Positions 36,401 through 47,254 of a DNA stretch of 64,000 nt are shown here, piece after piece. The notes beneath the pieces were generated by a model that was not told the DNA's origin, searched no databases, and saw only the letters and a list, made by a program, of their open reading frames with translations. This DNA comes from Tolypeutes matacus (lineage: Eukaryota; Chordata; Mammalia; Cingulata; Chlamyphoridae). The number at the start of each line of letters is the position of its first letter. The stretch's first letter is position 1. The stretch lies in contig JAKSZT010054308.1 in NCBI GenBank assembly GCA_026826555.1, positions 2,900,045 to 2,964,044 on the forward strand, in the 5' to 3' direction. The position numbers and the translations under genes are program-made.

Positions 36401-39400
36401 CGGCTGGTATGCCAACTCTGCCGTGTGCGACGCACCCACAGTGGGCACAAGATCACACCGGTGCTCAGCGCCTACCAGGCTCTCAGGGTGAGGACCCCTC
36501 CTCACGCACCCCCAGTGCTGACCCACACTCACACTCGGAACTTCTGGCCTCTGCCAGGCCGGGCTTGATGCCCACCTCTTTCTTCCCTCTCAGGACAAGT
36601 TGACAAAGAGCCTGACATACATCCTGGGAAACCAGGACACAGTGCAGACCCAGATCTGTGAGCTGGAGGAGACCGTGAGGCACACTGAGGTGAGGGAGGG
36701 CATGGCGGTGGGCCTTGGGCCCTGCCTGAGAGAGGGGCAGACGGAAGTGAGGGTGGGCACAGCCCAGGCACTTGGTTACAAGCTCAGGCCCTTGGGGGCA
36801 GGGGTTCGTGTACGCTGAGGTTCTGGTTAAATCAGATTGGCAGGAACACCAGTGCCCCTGGCCAGGCTGGACCTGGTGCTGCAGTGGGGGTGGTGATGGG
36901 GGTGGCTATAGCTCAGGCAGGAAGGGCTCCAAGAGCCCCAGGAACATAGCTCAGATGCCCTCAGGCTCGGCTGCCTGCTGCGGCTGGCACACATCCCTGA
37001 AGGTGGGAGCTCAGATGAGGTGGTGGCTCAGATGCCTTCTGCCAGATTGCTTGAGTCAGCTGACCTGGGAATGGGCCATAAGGATGACACAGGTACCAGT
37101 GGACCTTAGGGCAATCATGAGTCTCTTTTATTTGGGTGAGGGGAGGTGGTCCTTCAGGGGTCAGGATTATGATGTGAGCATCCAGGGAAGCTAGCACAAG
37201 AGGTCAGAGGTTGAGCCCATCTGGGTGTCCAGGCCCCTGTGCAGCTACCAGCCCGACCCCATTGGCACGGGCGGGTAGGACTGGCCCTGATCCTTTGTGA
37301 TCCTGGAATGGTGTGGTGCCCCAAGAGGATGGCAAAGGCGCCAGCCTCAAGAGGAAGACAGTAAGTCATGCCTCCTGTGGGTGTTTCTTCCTGGGCAGGT
37401 GAGTGGTCAGCAGGCCAAGGAGGAGGTATCCCAGCTGGTGCGGGGGCTGGGGGCTGTGCTGGAGGAGAAGCGGTCATCACTGCTTCAGACCATTGAGGAA
37501 TGCCAGCAGGAGCGGCTGGCCCGGCTCAGCGCCCAGATCCAGGAGCACCGGAGCCTGCTGGATGGCTCAGGTCTGGTGGGATATGCCCAGGAAGTACTTA
37601 AGGAAACAGACCAGCCTTGCTTCGTGCAAGCAGCCAAGCAGCTGCACAACAGGTATCTAGGGACGTGGCACAGGGGCGTGGGCTCCTGTGGGGCAGGGGC
37701 GTCATGAGTGTAGCCAATGCCTAAGACAGGTGGAGAGCTGCAGCCCCCAGGATGGTCATGAGGCCAAGCTCATGTCCAGCTTACCCCTCTAAGGCAGAGA
37801 CCTAAAGCACATGCCCAGGCTCCACAGGCAGGTGAGGCAGAATCAAGGTGGAGGGTGGCTGCCCAGCTGGCAGTGCCTAACCCTCGCCTGCCCCCTTCCC
37901 AGGATTGCCCGAGCTACCGAGGCCCTTCAGACATTCCGGCCAGCTGCCAGCTCCTCCTTCCGCCATTGCCAGTTGGATGTGGGGCGTGAGATGAAGCTGC
38001 TGACAGAACTTAATTTCCTGCGAGGTAAGGAGATGGCCAGGCCCCATGCCCCACAGTGCCTTCCCCACCTTCTCCCCAGCAGCGGGCCCGGGGGGCAGTG
38101 CCCACCAGGGACCTCCCTGGCCTCCTCTCGGGCCTGGCCAGCCGCTCCTCCCACCCAGCCCACCCTGCCACACCGTCCCATCGCGCTCAGCGCTGCTTCT
38201 CCCTCTCTTTGTTTGTAGGCTGTGGCCACCGCGGACTCTGCTCCGGAGCACCCCAGGCAAGTCAGCGGCCCTGCCCTGGGGGCCCTGCCCCCTGCCGGGC
38301 CCCCCAACCTGCCCCACCACTCCCATGCAGCTTACCACCCCCTCATTGCCTCCGCTTTCCTGTCTGAACCAGACCTCTTTTGACCACTGCCCTCTGTCTC
38401 GCTTCTGCCCTTCCTGGGCTCTGGCCTTCTGACCTTTTGCCCTTCTGTCCCTTGCCCTCTGGACTTTCATTCTTTTCCCCTTGACCTCCACCCCCCACAC
38501 TCAGGCCTTTGCTTTCCCTCTGTCCTCTCCCCGTTTTCTATTTTGCTGCTTCTTGCCTCTGCCTCTCACTTGTGCTCCCTTTCCTTCCGCTCAGTGCTCT
38601 CCTTCCTGGGTCCAGTGGCCTTTGCTGCCTCTCCCTGGGGCTTCTCTTTATTCATAGAATTTCAAAGCTAGAAGGGTTCCCAGAACTTATCTGATCTGAT
38701 CCCCTTATTTGACAAAGGAGGAAACTGAGGCCCAGTAAAGGGAAGTGACTCACCTAAGGCCTGAGAGCAATAGTGGCAAGTCAGGACCAGCGCACAGGCC
38801 TCCCGACTCCCTGCCCGGTGCTCTCCTCCCTCTCTTTCTCCCTGCCCTTGGGCTCGGCCCATTCTGTGGGTGCCCCCATTAGCAGCTACAGCAGACTTCC
38901 AGGGCCCAGCCGGGGTCTTCTCCCGAGCTCCCTCTCACACACACTCACCCCCCGGTTCCCGCTGCTTTCCCTTTTCCTGCCTGCCCTGCCCCCCATGCCA
39001 GGCCAGTGGCCAGGCCCTGACTGACCCCCGCTGTCTCTTCCAACAGTGCCTGAGGCGCCTGTCATTGACACCCAGCGCACCTTTGCCTACGACCAGATCT
39101 TCCTGTGCTGGCGGCTGCCCCCCCACTCACCACCTGCCTGGCACTATACTGTGGAGTTCCGGCGCACAGATGTGCCCGCCCAGCCAGGCCCCACCCGCTG
39201 GCAGCGGCGGGAGGAGGTGAGGGGCACCAGTGCCCTGCTCGAGAACCCTGACACAGGCTCCGTGTACGTGCTGCGTGTCCGTGGCTGCAACAAGGCTGGC
39301 TACGGCGAGTACAGCGAAGATGTGCACCTGCACACGCCCCCAGCACCTGGTGAGTGAGCGGCAATGGGCACAGTGGGGCAGGCCTGGGTGGCTGGGAGAA

Positions 39401-42092
39401 GGGCATGGGGTGTGCCAGGGCCCAGGCACTGATAGCCAGTCCAGGGTGGGCACTGGAGAGGCCGTATAACATAGCAGCCCTGCACTAGCCCTGGAGCTGG
39501 ACTGCCCAAGTTCAAAGCCCAGCTCTGCCTCTTGCCAACTGTGTATCTTTGGGCAAGTTATTCAATCTCTCTGAACTTCAGGTTCCTCTTCTGTAAAATA
39601 GGGATAATAACAATACTTACCTCAAAAAGTTGTTGTAAGAATGAAACAAGAAGTTGCATGCAAAGTCATAGCACAGATTCTGGCTCATGGTAAGGGCTCA
39701 AGAAATGTTAGTAAGCTGACCATCTAGAAAACAGCATGAGCCCTGACATGTGGCATGAGGGGAGCATCACCACCTAACGGGCAGGAGAGGCAGGGCCTAA
39801 GGGCCAGGCTGAGTCCCAGTGTGTGGCTGTAGTGGCAGTGTCTCCAGGTGGAACGGAGCCACCATGGGAATATCCACGGGAAGGGGTTGGAAGAAGCACT
39901 GCCGGTCACCCGGGACTGGGAGACTGGTTTCTGTGCCCACCCATCACCACTTGAACTCTTCCTGGGGATCCACACATACAACGTGAAATTTCCCTTCTTA
40001 AGCACTTTCATGTGTACAGTTCACTGGCATCAGTTATGTTCACAATGTCGTGCTACCATCGCCACCATCCATTACCAAAACGTTTTCATCACTCCAGACA
40101 GAAGCTCTGTACCTATTAAGCAGTGACTCCTCCTCCTCCTCCCCCTGCCCCATTCTTTTTCCCGCATGTTAGTTTTCCCCTGAGCGCCTGCATCCTGCCC
40201 CTGATGGTTTCTGAACACTTTGGCAACTTATTCCTTGTTCTGAAGTCTCTCAGTGTCTTGGTGCTGACTCCTCAGGGCTCCCGGTGCCAGTGTTCATCCC
40301 TGAAGTCCTTCCTTCTGTCTTAACCCCTCCTCCTACCCCCCAGTCCTGCATTTCTTCCTCGATGGCCGCTGGGGCGCAAGCCGAGAGCGGCTGGCCATCA
40401 GCAAGGACCAGCGGGCAGTGCGGAGTGTTCCAGGGCTGCCCCTGCTGCTGGCTGCTGACCGGCTGCTGACCGGCTGCCACTTGAGCGTGGACGTGGTCTT
40501 GGGCGATGTGGCTGTCACCCAGGGCCGCAGCTACTGGGCCTGCGCCGTGGACCCAGCCTCCTACCTGGTCAAGGTGGGCGTCGGCCTGGAGAGCAAGCTT
40601 CAAGAAAGTTTCCAGGGTGCCCCTGATGTGATCAGCCCCAGGTCAGGCCCCTCTGGAAGGGACGAGGGGTGGGGGCCTGGGAGGGAGCGGGGGGGACGGG
40701 GGTGGGGTGGCAAGGCGAGCACAGACTCACTGAGGCAGGACTGGAGAAGGGATTGGGAGGAGTCAGTAGGTGCAGGGAAGCCAGGCTGGAAGGCCTGTGG
40801 CCAGGGGAGGTGTGGGCTCAGTCACAGGGCTTTGAGGATTTCCCAGTATATAGCTGGGGAAAAGGAGGAGAGAAGAGGGAGCCTTCTCAACCTCCTTCCA
40901 TCTGCCACTTAGGACCAACACCCCATCTCTCCAAGCCTGCACACTCCTTCTCCCAGTACCAGGTCCAGCATCCTTTTTTCACAAACCTCTCTCTCCTATA
41001 CTTTGCTTCACTCCCATCTTTTTTCAGTATCCCAAAATTATTACCTTAAACATCCCATTTCCATAACCCACTTATCCCATATCCTATTTTAAATGCCCTT
41101 CCCACTCATGTTTTTCTCCTGTTCTGAATCCTTTCTTCCTAGCATGCTATCTCTCAATACCCCATTTCTTCAAAATGCTTTCTTCCCAACACCAATTCCC
41201 TCCTAAACCCTATAGTCCTTAACCCCACATCCCTTTCACATCCTTCACCTATGACACCAATCCACCCTCATTTCTATTTTTACCCTTCCCATCCCCCCAA
41301 TATCTTACTCAGTAACTGCTTATTCTTCCCAATATCCTACAATCCTCAAAACCCTCTCCCAAGCATATCCCCAATACCATTTTTCTCCCCCCTTCCTATC
41401 TTGATAAACTCCCCATTTCTTCAGTGTGCTTTGTCAATTCATTGTCTTTCCTTTTTTCCCCAACACCTCTCATGCCAACGTGCTTTCCTTTCAATACCCC
41501 TTTCCCACCCAACCAAATCCCCAACCCTGTATTCTAATCCCTCTCTCTTCACGTTTCCTCTTCAATACCCAAAACCGATCTCTTCAATCTCTTGCTCCCC
41601 AACATTCCATCTTCCAACATCTCAGCCCTCTGGTACCCCATCCCCCATTCCCTCACTCCACCCCCCAACATCCTCCTACCCAACGCCCGCTCCTGCAGGT
41701 ATGACCCGGACAGCGGGCATGACAGCGGTGCCGAGGATGCCACAGTGGAGGCGTCACCACCCTTTGCTTTCCTAACCATCGGCATGGGCAAGATCCTGCT
41801 GGGGTCCGGGGCGAGCTCAAATGCAGGGCTGACGGGGAGGGACGGCCCAACAGCCAGCTGCACAGTGCCCCTGCCGCCCCGCCTTGGCATCTGCCTGGAC
41901 TACGAGAGGGGTCGGGTTTCCTTTCTGGATGCCGTGTCCTTCCGTGGGCTCCTGGAGTGCCCCCTGGACTGCTCGGGGCCTGTGTGTCCTGCCTTTTGCT
42001 TCATTGGGGGTGGCGCAGTACAACTACAGGAGCCCGTGGGCACTAAGCCTGAGCGGAAGGTCACTATTGGGGGCTTCGCCAAGCTGGACTGA
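33494..42092 (+). CDS. TRIM46: Tripartite-motif protein 46 (10 coding exons, 759 aa)
   Basis: Exons: 33494-33556, 34862-35123, 35333-35676, 36344-36487, 36594-36689, 37399-37652, 37903-38024, 39047-39349, 40344-40641, 41699-42092; 2280 nt, no internal stop, 759 aa as in human. Domains: a RING with C33, C36, C48, H50, C53, C56 and a late CPAC pair (C130, C133) after a Ser/Pro-rich insert; a degenerate B-box 1 ([20 protein letters not shown]); B-box 2 (from C227/H230, [20 protein letters not shown]); a coiled coil and COS region (about 270-425); fibronectin type III (about 430-528, [20 protein letters not shown]); and C-terminal B30.2/SPRY. This C-I TRIM layout goes with microtubule binding. 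Known role: bundles parallel microtubules in the proximal axon and sets neuronal polarity. Confidence 0.97.
34120..34143 (+). CDS. TRIM46: Possible alternative first coding exon of TRIM46 (MAAKRGTK)
   Basis: Inside intron 1, an ATG with good context (gggATGg) opens eight codons and ends in AAG|GTGAGG, a strong donor. The phase matches exon 2 (34862), so splicing would give a TRIM46 with a different N-terminus but an intact RING. A perfect RFX X-box (33998-34011) and a GC-box lie just upstream. The structure is seen; transcription from here is inferred. Confidence 0.5.
35800..36060 (+). repeat. MIR and L2 fragments in TRIM46 intron 3
   Basis: MIR-like 'cattcttgagggttgttaag' followed by L2-like 'cattgaacaaatatttgtcg' and 'gatacagcagtgaatgaaat'. 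Confidence 0.65.
36202..36214 (+). promoter_or_regulatory. CTCF-like motif, TRIM46 intron 3
   Basis: CCACCAGGTGGCA, the CTCF core, followed by ctgtagag. Confidence 0.5.
38219..38260 (+). other. TRIM46: Possible cassette exon in TRIM46 intron 7
   Basis: A pyrimidine-rich tract (ctccctctctttgtttgtag) precedes 42 nt ending before a weak GT donor (gcaa|gtcagc). The insert is in frame with exons 7 and 8 and has no stop (begins [13 protein letters not shown]). A GC donor 4 nt earlier would break the frame. Low support. Confidence 0.3.
38655..38770 (-). repeat. MIR-family (MIR3-like) fragment in TRIM46 intron 7
   Basis: 'aatttcaaagctagaagggt', 'caaaggaggaaactgaggcc', 'aagggaagtgactcacctaa'. Confidence 0.65.
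39470..39715 (+). repeat. MIR SINE fragment in TRIM46 intron 8
   Basis: 'aagcccagctctgcctcttg', 'ctgtaaaatagggataataa', 'ggtaagggctcaagaaatgt'; nearly full-length. Confidence 0.85.
39960..40260 (-). repeat. L1-derived fragment in TRIM46 intron 8
   Basis: 'catgtgtacagttcactggc', 'tcacaatgtcgtgctaccat' and 'accaaaacgttttcatcact' follow the reverse 3' end of old L1 elements. Confidence 0.65.
40911..41696 (+). repeat. G-poor, C/T/A-rich tract in TRIM46 intron 9
   Basis: Nearly 790 bp in which G is rare on the plus strand. It is built of loosely repeated phrases such as 'ccccatttcttc', 'cccaatatcct' and 'caataccccattt'. It ends in the polypyrimidine tract of the final TRIM46 exon. It looks like an old, degenerate pyrimidine-rich satellite rather than a mobile element. 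Confidence 0.6.
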
Positions 42093-42832
42093 CTCTTCCA
42101 ATCCCCTCTTCTGGAGCTGGGCCCCTCCTGGGCCCTGACCCCCCAAGCCTCCTGATGCCAGCCTATTCCCCTGGCAGCTTCTCCCTCAAACTCTTCCTAC
42201 CACATGGTCCTGCCCCTCACCCTATGTCTGTGTCTCCCTAGGGCCTTCTCTTGATTCAGGGCTCTCCTCTGCTCACCTCTCTGGATGCCCCCAGTCTCTC
42301 CATTGCCTGTTAGCCCAGGTCCCACCCCCACCAAGGCCCTGGCCCATGCCCTGCCCTTGGCATCTTACCCGAGTTACAGAGAGAGCCCCTTCCCAGTCCC
42401 TGCCCTGTGTGCCTCCCGGGCTGACTGGGAGGGAGGGCACCCGGAACATCGGACATGATCCCCAGTTCAGCCCTGCCAAGCACCCTGCCCCATGGATGCC
42501 AAACTACAGCCTGGGGCGGGCAGGCTTTTTGGCTGGACACTGCCCATGCACTCCCTGGTGAGGGGAAGGGGACCCCGCCATCCTGCTTTATTTATTTGGG
42601 TCCCCATACCCCCAGCCGCATGCCCTTCGTGTCCCTCTTTCTCTCCCTCTTGCATGCTTTACCTGTCCCATGCCCATGCCAACGTGCCAAGTCTCCCTTG
42701 GGGCTCCAGCTGAGGCTAAGTGCCCCACTGGGTTGGGGCAGGCAAGGCCTCTGGTGCCCACTGTTGACCCCGTGTGGTGGGCATTGCTAGGCCTGTGCCA
42801 AGCCACAACCATTATTCTCATGATTTCTAAAC

Positions 42833-42838
42833 AATAAA
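42833..42838 (+). terminator. TRIM46: TRIM46 polyadenylation signal
   Basis: AATAAA about 740 nt after the stop codon, at the end of a C-rich 3'UTR. Confidence 0.85.
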
Positions 42839-42859
42839 CTGTGATGCCAGACACATCTC

Positions 42860-43660
42860 TGCCTTCCCTGAGCCTGCCCATTCTTGCTGGTTTCTGTACG
42901 GGCCGTGGCAGGCAGGAGGGATCCAGGGTGCTGTGCTCTTGTTCCAGGGCAGTGTGAGCCAACCACGGCCAGCCACCAGGGGGCGCATCACTCCGGCTGC
43001 TTGAGTCACCCCCAGGCGGGGTGGCCAGCCCAGCGGGAATGTGGCTGAAGGGGCGGGCACCGCGCCTGGACCTAAAGGGGTCAGGCAGCCAGAACGACTT
43101 CCCCATTCCCCGGGTGCTGGGGAGTGGACCCCAGAGCCAGCGGGCGGGTCGGGGCGAGGGAAGGGGCAGGCCTGGTGCCAGCACCTGACTAACACAGCCC
43201 CCCCTCTTATCGAAGCCGTGTTGACTCTGCCGCTTATCGCTGCCCAAGGATTTACTTCACACCCGGGCAGCTAAGAATAGAGCCTCCTGGGGGCACCGTG
43301 CCAAGGGGAGAGGAGGGTGCAGGCCGATGCCCGTGACAGGGGAGAGCCTGGTCAGGCTGGCCCTCAGGAGCCCGCCTAGGGCCTAGGTTTCGTTTCCTCC
43401 TTCCTCCTACGCCTGCAGGGATGGGGGAGAGGTGACTGCTGAGCTCTTCCCCTGTGTCACCTCCTCTCCACGTCTCCTGTTTCTCCCCAAACCGGGCCTG
43501 CTTCCTCTTGCCTTCTTTCCTCCCTGTCTCCTTCCCCAGGACCCTTTCCAGTGCCCACTACAGACACACACACTCGCACATCGCACAGCGCACTACCCTG
43601 GCCCCTCCTCTGTTTACTGGTTACAGGTGAAGGATCAGAAGTTAGGTAGCAGGAGGTCCA
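42860..43660. other. Intergenic spacer between TRIM46 and MUC1 3' ends
   Basis: About 800 bp between convergent genes with no coding signal. It contains a strong CTCF-like core CCACCAGGGGGCGC at 42973-42986. The rest (43000-43660) is GC-rich single-copy-looking DNA in which I recognise nothing. Confidence 0.6.
42973..42986 (+). promoter_or_regulatory. CTCF-like motif downstream of TRIM46 and MUC1
   Basis: CCACCAGGGGGCGC, a full match to the CTCF core consensus, forward orientation. Confidence 0.65.
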
Positions 43661-43663
43661 AGT

Positions 43664-43669
43664 TTTATT
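43664..43669 (-). terminator. MUC1: MUC1 polyadenylation signal
   Basis: AATAAA on the minus strand, about 270 nt after the MUC1 stop codon. Confidence 0.8.
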
Positions 43670-43936
43670 GTTCTATTCAGCCACATTCACGTTCCCACCC
43701 CCTTCTTGGTGCTTTCTGGGTGGGCCCTCCTGGAAGCCATCCCAGCACCACCACAGCCCCAGGCCTGTCCCCCAAGGGCAGGGATGGGCTTCCCTGGGCT
43801 GAGATGGGTTAGGGGACTTGGGGCCTCTGAGGAAGGCTGTGAGCAGCCCACCTGAACTCTCAGTTCACCAGCCTGGAACACAGCGGAGGAACCTGAGGGA
43901 GAACTGGCACCAGCTGGACCCTCGGCAGACGTGGCC

Positions 43937-46900
43937 CTACAAGTCGGCAGAAGTGGCTGCTGGGTTTGTGTAGGAGAGGCTGCTGCCACCGTTGCCCGCA
44001 GAGACCTGGGTGGGGGGAGAAGAGAATCGGCAAGGCGCAGAGAGGCTTTCCTGAGAGGCCTGCTCTCCTGGGCCCCTGGGTGGCACTCCAGGCTGGGATA
44101 ACAGGCCCAGAGGCCTGGCCAGCCCCAGCCCCCACAGGGTTCGGACAGCGCACCTGCTGGGCCCCCACCAGCGGCCAGGTGACTGTAAACAGGGCTGCTC
44201 CTCCCTCTGCTCGCCTTCACTCCCTCCCCTGGGCTCTAATCAGCCCCCTGCCCTGTCCTCCTGCCCCTTCCTCCCTCCATTCTTGGCTCCCTGAGGTGCG
44301 TGTGTGTGAGTATGTAAAACTGGGAGAGGGAAGTCCTCAGGAGGAGGAAAAATCAGCTACAGGAAAGGAAACATCCCCCCTCCCCCACTTGGACTGGAGT
44401 TTCAGCCTCAAGAGGCCACAGTAACTATTTACTAGGTCATGTAGGGAAAGGCCCCGAGAGGAAAAAGGGAGGGGTCCCAGATGCTCCCAAGAACCCACCA
44501 GCACCCAGGCTCGCCTGACTTAGAGAGCCTTCACCCTCCTCCACATCGAAAGAACTGTGGGCACCACCCCACCCTTTCTCAGTCTATTCTACACTCTGAG
44601 GAAATGGGGGAGCATAGGCGCTCACTCCTTGTGGCCCCCGCAGGAAGGGCTTTCCTGGGCACAGTGCACCCTCACCCCCTTGCCTCTAGGCATTCTAGGG
44701 AGCCCAGCTGAGGTACAGCTCAGCTGAGCTCTTTGGGGAAGGTCAGCAGTGGAGGCTTCCCTCTAGAGGTCCCCTTTCTTGCATGGTCTCCTCTCCAGCC
44801 TTTTCCCCAAAACTCAGATCTCCAGGCTCCTTGCCCTGCCCTTCACTGCTTAAATCATGCTTCCTCTCACCTCTTCCAAGCTCTTTGGGTTTTCCAAGTA
44901 CCCCTTCCAAATCCCTACCCAGCCAACCCTCCCTGTCTCCCCCAACCCTCACCTCCTCATAGGGACTACGTTTGATACCGCTAGGAGACACATAGCGCCC
45001 ATGGGTGTGGTAGGTGGGATACTCGCTCATGGGATGGTAGGTATCACGGGTTGGAAAGATGTCCAGCTGCCCACAGTTCTTCCGGCGACACTGACACACA
45101 ACCTGGGGAGACGGAAGGTTATGGTGGGCCGCCGGTTTCCTTCTGGGAGAGGAACTCGGGTCAGGGCCAGAGACTGAGCACTTACCAGAGCAATGAGATA
45201 GACAATGGCCAGTGCAACCAGAACACAGACCAGTACCAGCAGGGCGATGCCCCAGCCTGGCACCCCAGGTCCAGTCTGGGCAGAGGAAAGAAAAGACACC
45301 TCTTGCGCTAGAAGAAAAAGCAATGGTCAGGGCACTCTCCCAAAGGAGGTGACCCTTCCTCCTACTAGCACAGAGGGAGAAGCAGGAACCCAGCCACTAG
45401 GGGGAGAGGGGCCCAGGCATGGCATTGGGCTACAGCTGGGGAAGTGGCCTCACCACTGACTCTCGAGATGGACAGGTTATATCTGGCTGCCTCCATTTCA
45501 TGTTGAACCAACTGTGTCTTCACCTCAGCAGCATTGGTGGTACCCTCTCGGAAAGCCAGAGTTGAATCCACCACCACAGAGCCTGGCCTGGTCAAATGGA
45601 ACTGAGCCACTCAGCTGGGATCCCAGCTTCTGGCTCAGCACTTCCCCCGCTACCGCAAGTGCACCAGCCCTCCCACGGTCATGCCAACATCCAGCCACCC
45701 CCTCCCATAGAGTCCACTGCTCAGAACTGTACCTGAACTTGATGTCAGAGATGCCAAAATAATCCTTTTGTTTATAAATCTGCTGAAACTGAAGTGAGAG
45801 AAAAGGACTCAAGCTTGCTGCTAAGAATACTGGCTGCTTCAGGGGGCACATGGTGGAAGAAAGGCAGCTAGATACCCACCAATTCAGAAATGTCTCTCTG
45901 CAGGTTTTGGTAGTAGTTGGTGCTGGGATCTTCCAGGGAAGAGTTGAAATGGAGGTTCAAAATGTGAAAAGAGAGGAAGATGTTGGAAATCCTATTGGAC
46001 AGCTGGGGAGTAGTGCTATGAACAGATGAGGTGGGAGATACTATGCTGTGGTTGGTGCTACTGGTAACAGTTCTAGTACTGTGGCTGGCAGGGGTGGCAG
46101 GAGCATCTGAGTGGCGGCTAGGAACTAAGGATGGAGTTGTCTTGACAACTGGGGTCACGGTAGGCCTTGCAGAGGTGCCATTGTGGGCTGGCATGGCGGG
46201 CGAGCGTGAGCCAGGGCTGGTGGTAGGGGCGGAGGTGACACTGTGAGCTGAAGTGGCAGGCGAGGCAGGGCTGGAGTCTGGGGCGGAGGTGACATTGTGG
46301 GCCGTTGTGGCGGGCGAGCGTGAGCCAGGGCTGGTGGTCGAGGCGGAGGTGACGTNNNNNNNNNNGGAGGAGGTGACATTGTGGGCTGGCGTGGCAGGCG
46401 AGTGTGAGCCAGAGCTGGTGGTCGAGGCGGAGGTGACACTGTGGGCTGGAGTGGTAGGCAAGGCAGGGCCAGGGCTGGAGGTGTGGAGTAAGCTGTGGGT
46501 CGTGTGCGCAGCTCTCCTCTCTGTGGAGCTGGACGCTGGGCTGCCTGGGGTCCTGGCTGTAGTTGTATCTCCTCTCTGGCTGGGGCCTGTGTAACCAGAG
46601 GTTTTAACAACTGTTTTGGGGTTTGGTGCTGTGGCAGCAGTCAGTTGAGGTTGGAGGATTGGGATTGGAGGACAAATCTGAACAAGAAGGAAATACCACC
46701 TCTGGCAAACCCGGGAATAGTGCCAGGAGGATTTGGGGAGTGGGCCGTGGGCTAGGCAGCATCAGGCAGCCCCGGGGTCCACCCTGTCTTCCCTTTCAGC
46801 AGCCTCCCTCCCTCTTCCTGGCCCCTCTGCTCCTGGTTTGTCCATTACTCCACTCCCATGACTTACCTTTCCTGACTCCCCCCTCCAGGCTTGTCTCCAG

Positions 46901-47153
46901 GACATTCGCCTACCCTGAACCCCTGTCCTGGGGGGCCGCCTCTTCTTAGCCTCTCCCCTCCATTCTGGCACAGACTGGGCCACCCGTCTGCAACTAATTC
47001 CTCTCTTGGTGCCATCTGCCAGCAAGTAAAACCCACAGAAAGGCCAGGAAGACGGCATGAGAAAGACAGCCCCATCCCCTCCTTGTGCCCCTCACCTGTA
47101 AGTACTAGGAGTAGCAGCAGGAGGAAGTAAGGGGACTGGACGCCTGGTGTCAT
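43937..47153 (-). CDS. MUC1: Mucin-1 transmembrane mucin (7 coding exons; repeat array interrupted by an assembly gap)
   Basis: Minus-strand exons: 47096-47153, 45880-46610, 45733-45788, 45454-45587, 45186-45307, 44953-45102, 43937-44005. The product starts [19 protein letters not shown] (signal peptide). Exon 2 encodes a Ser/Thr/Pro-rich ectodomain with about 20-aa repeats ([11 protein letters not shown] type). A SEA domain spans exons 2-4 with the self-cleavage motif GSVVV. The membrane helix ([20 protein letters not shown]) is followed by a CQC palmitoylation motif and a tail with YHPM and [13 protein letters not shown]; the Src-site motif of human reads YEEV here. As assembled the frame is open for about 439 codons including four unknown residues. 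It lubricates and shields apical epithelia; the tail signals. The repeat count is unreliable because of 10 Ns. Confidence 0.94.
46180..46461 (-). repeat. MUC1: MUC1 VNTR, degenerate about 60-bp units around a sequence gap
   Basis: About five units of 54-60 bp, each encoding variants of P-A-(T/M)-(P/S/T)-A-H-(N/S)-(V/G)-T-S-A plus a Ser/Thr/Pro spacer. Ten Ns (46356-46365) sit in the middle. Frame is kept across the Ns, but the true copy number is probably larger, since short-read or Sanger assemblies often collapse such arrays. Confidence 0.85.
46356..46365. other. Assembly gap (10 N) inside the MUC1 repeat array
   Basis: Ten undetermined bases flanked on both sides by near-identical VNTR sequence. 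The gap length is likely arbitrary. Confidence 0.99.
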
Positions 47154-47214
47154 GGTGATGATGAACTGGGGGGGAAGGGGGCAGAACAGACTCAGGAAGG
47201 CGCTGCGTGTGAGG

Positions 47215-47250
47215 TGGAGCAAGCACTGGCGCCTGCTGCTTTATACCAGC
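47215..47250 (-). promoter_or_regulatory. MUC1: MUC1 core promoter with TATA box
   Basis: The minus strand reads ggTATAAAgc (47240-47245), about 87-92 bp upstream of the ATG at 47153. MUC1 is a TATA-driven gene in other mammals, so transcription probably starts near 47215. Confidence 0.75.
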
Positions 47251-47254
47251 CCCC

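Noticed and set aside
46155..46610. 151-codon proline-rich frame overlapping MUC1 exon 2
   Set aside because: It is the +1 frame of the VNTR. Frame-shifted MUC1 repeat proteins are known in disease alleles, but here the normal frame is intact on both sides of the gap, so there is no reason to call it.
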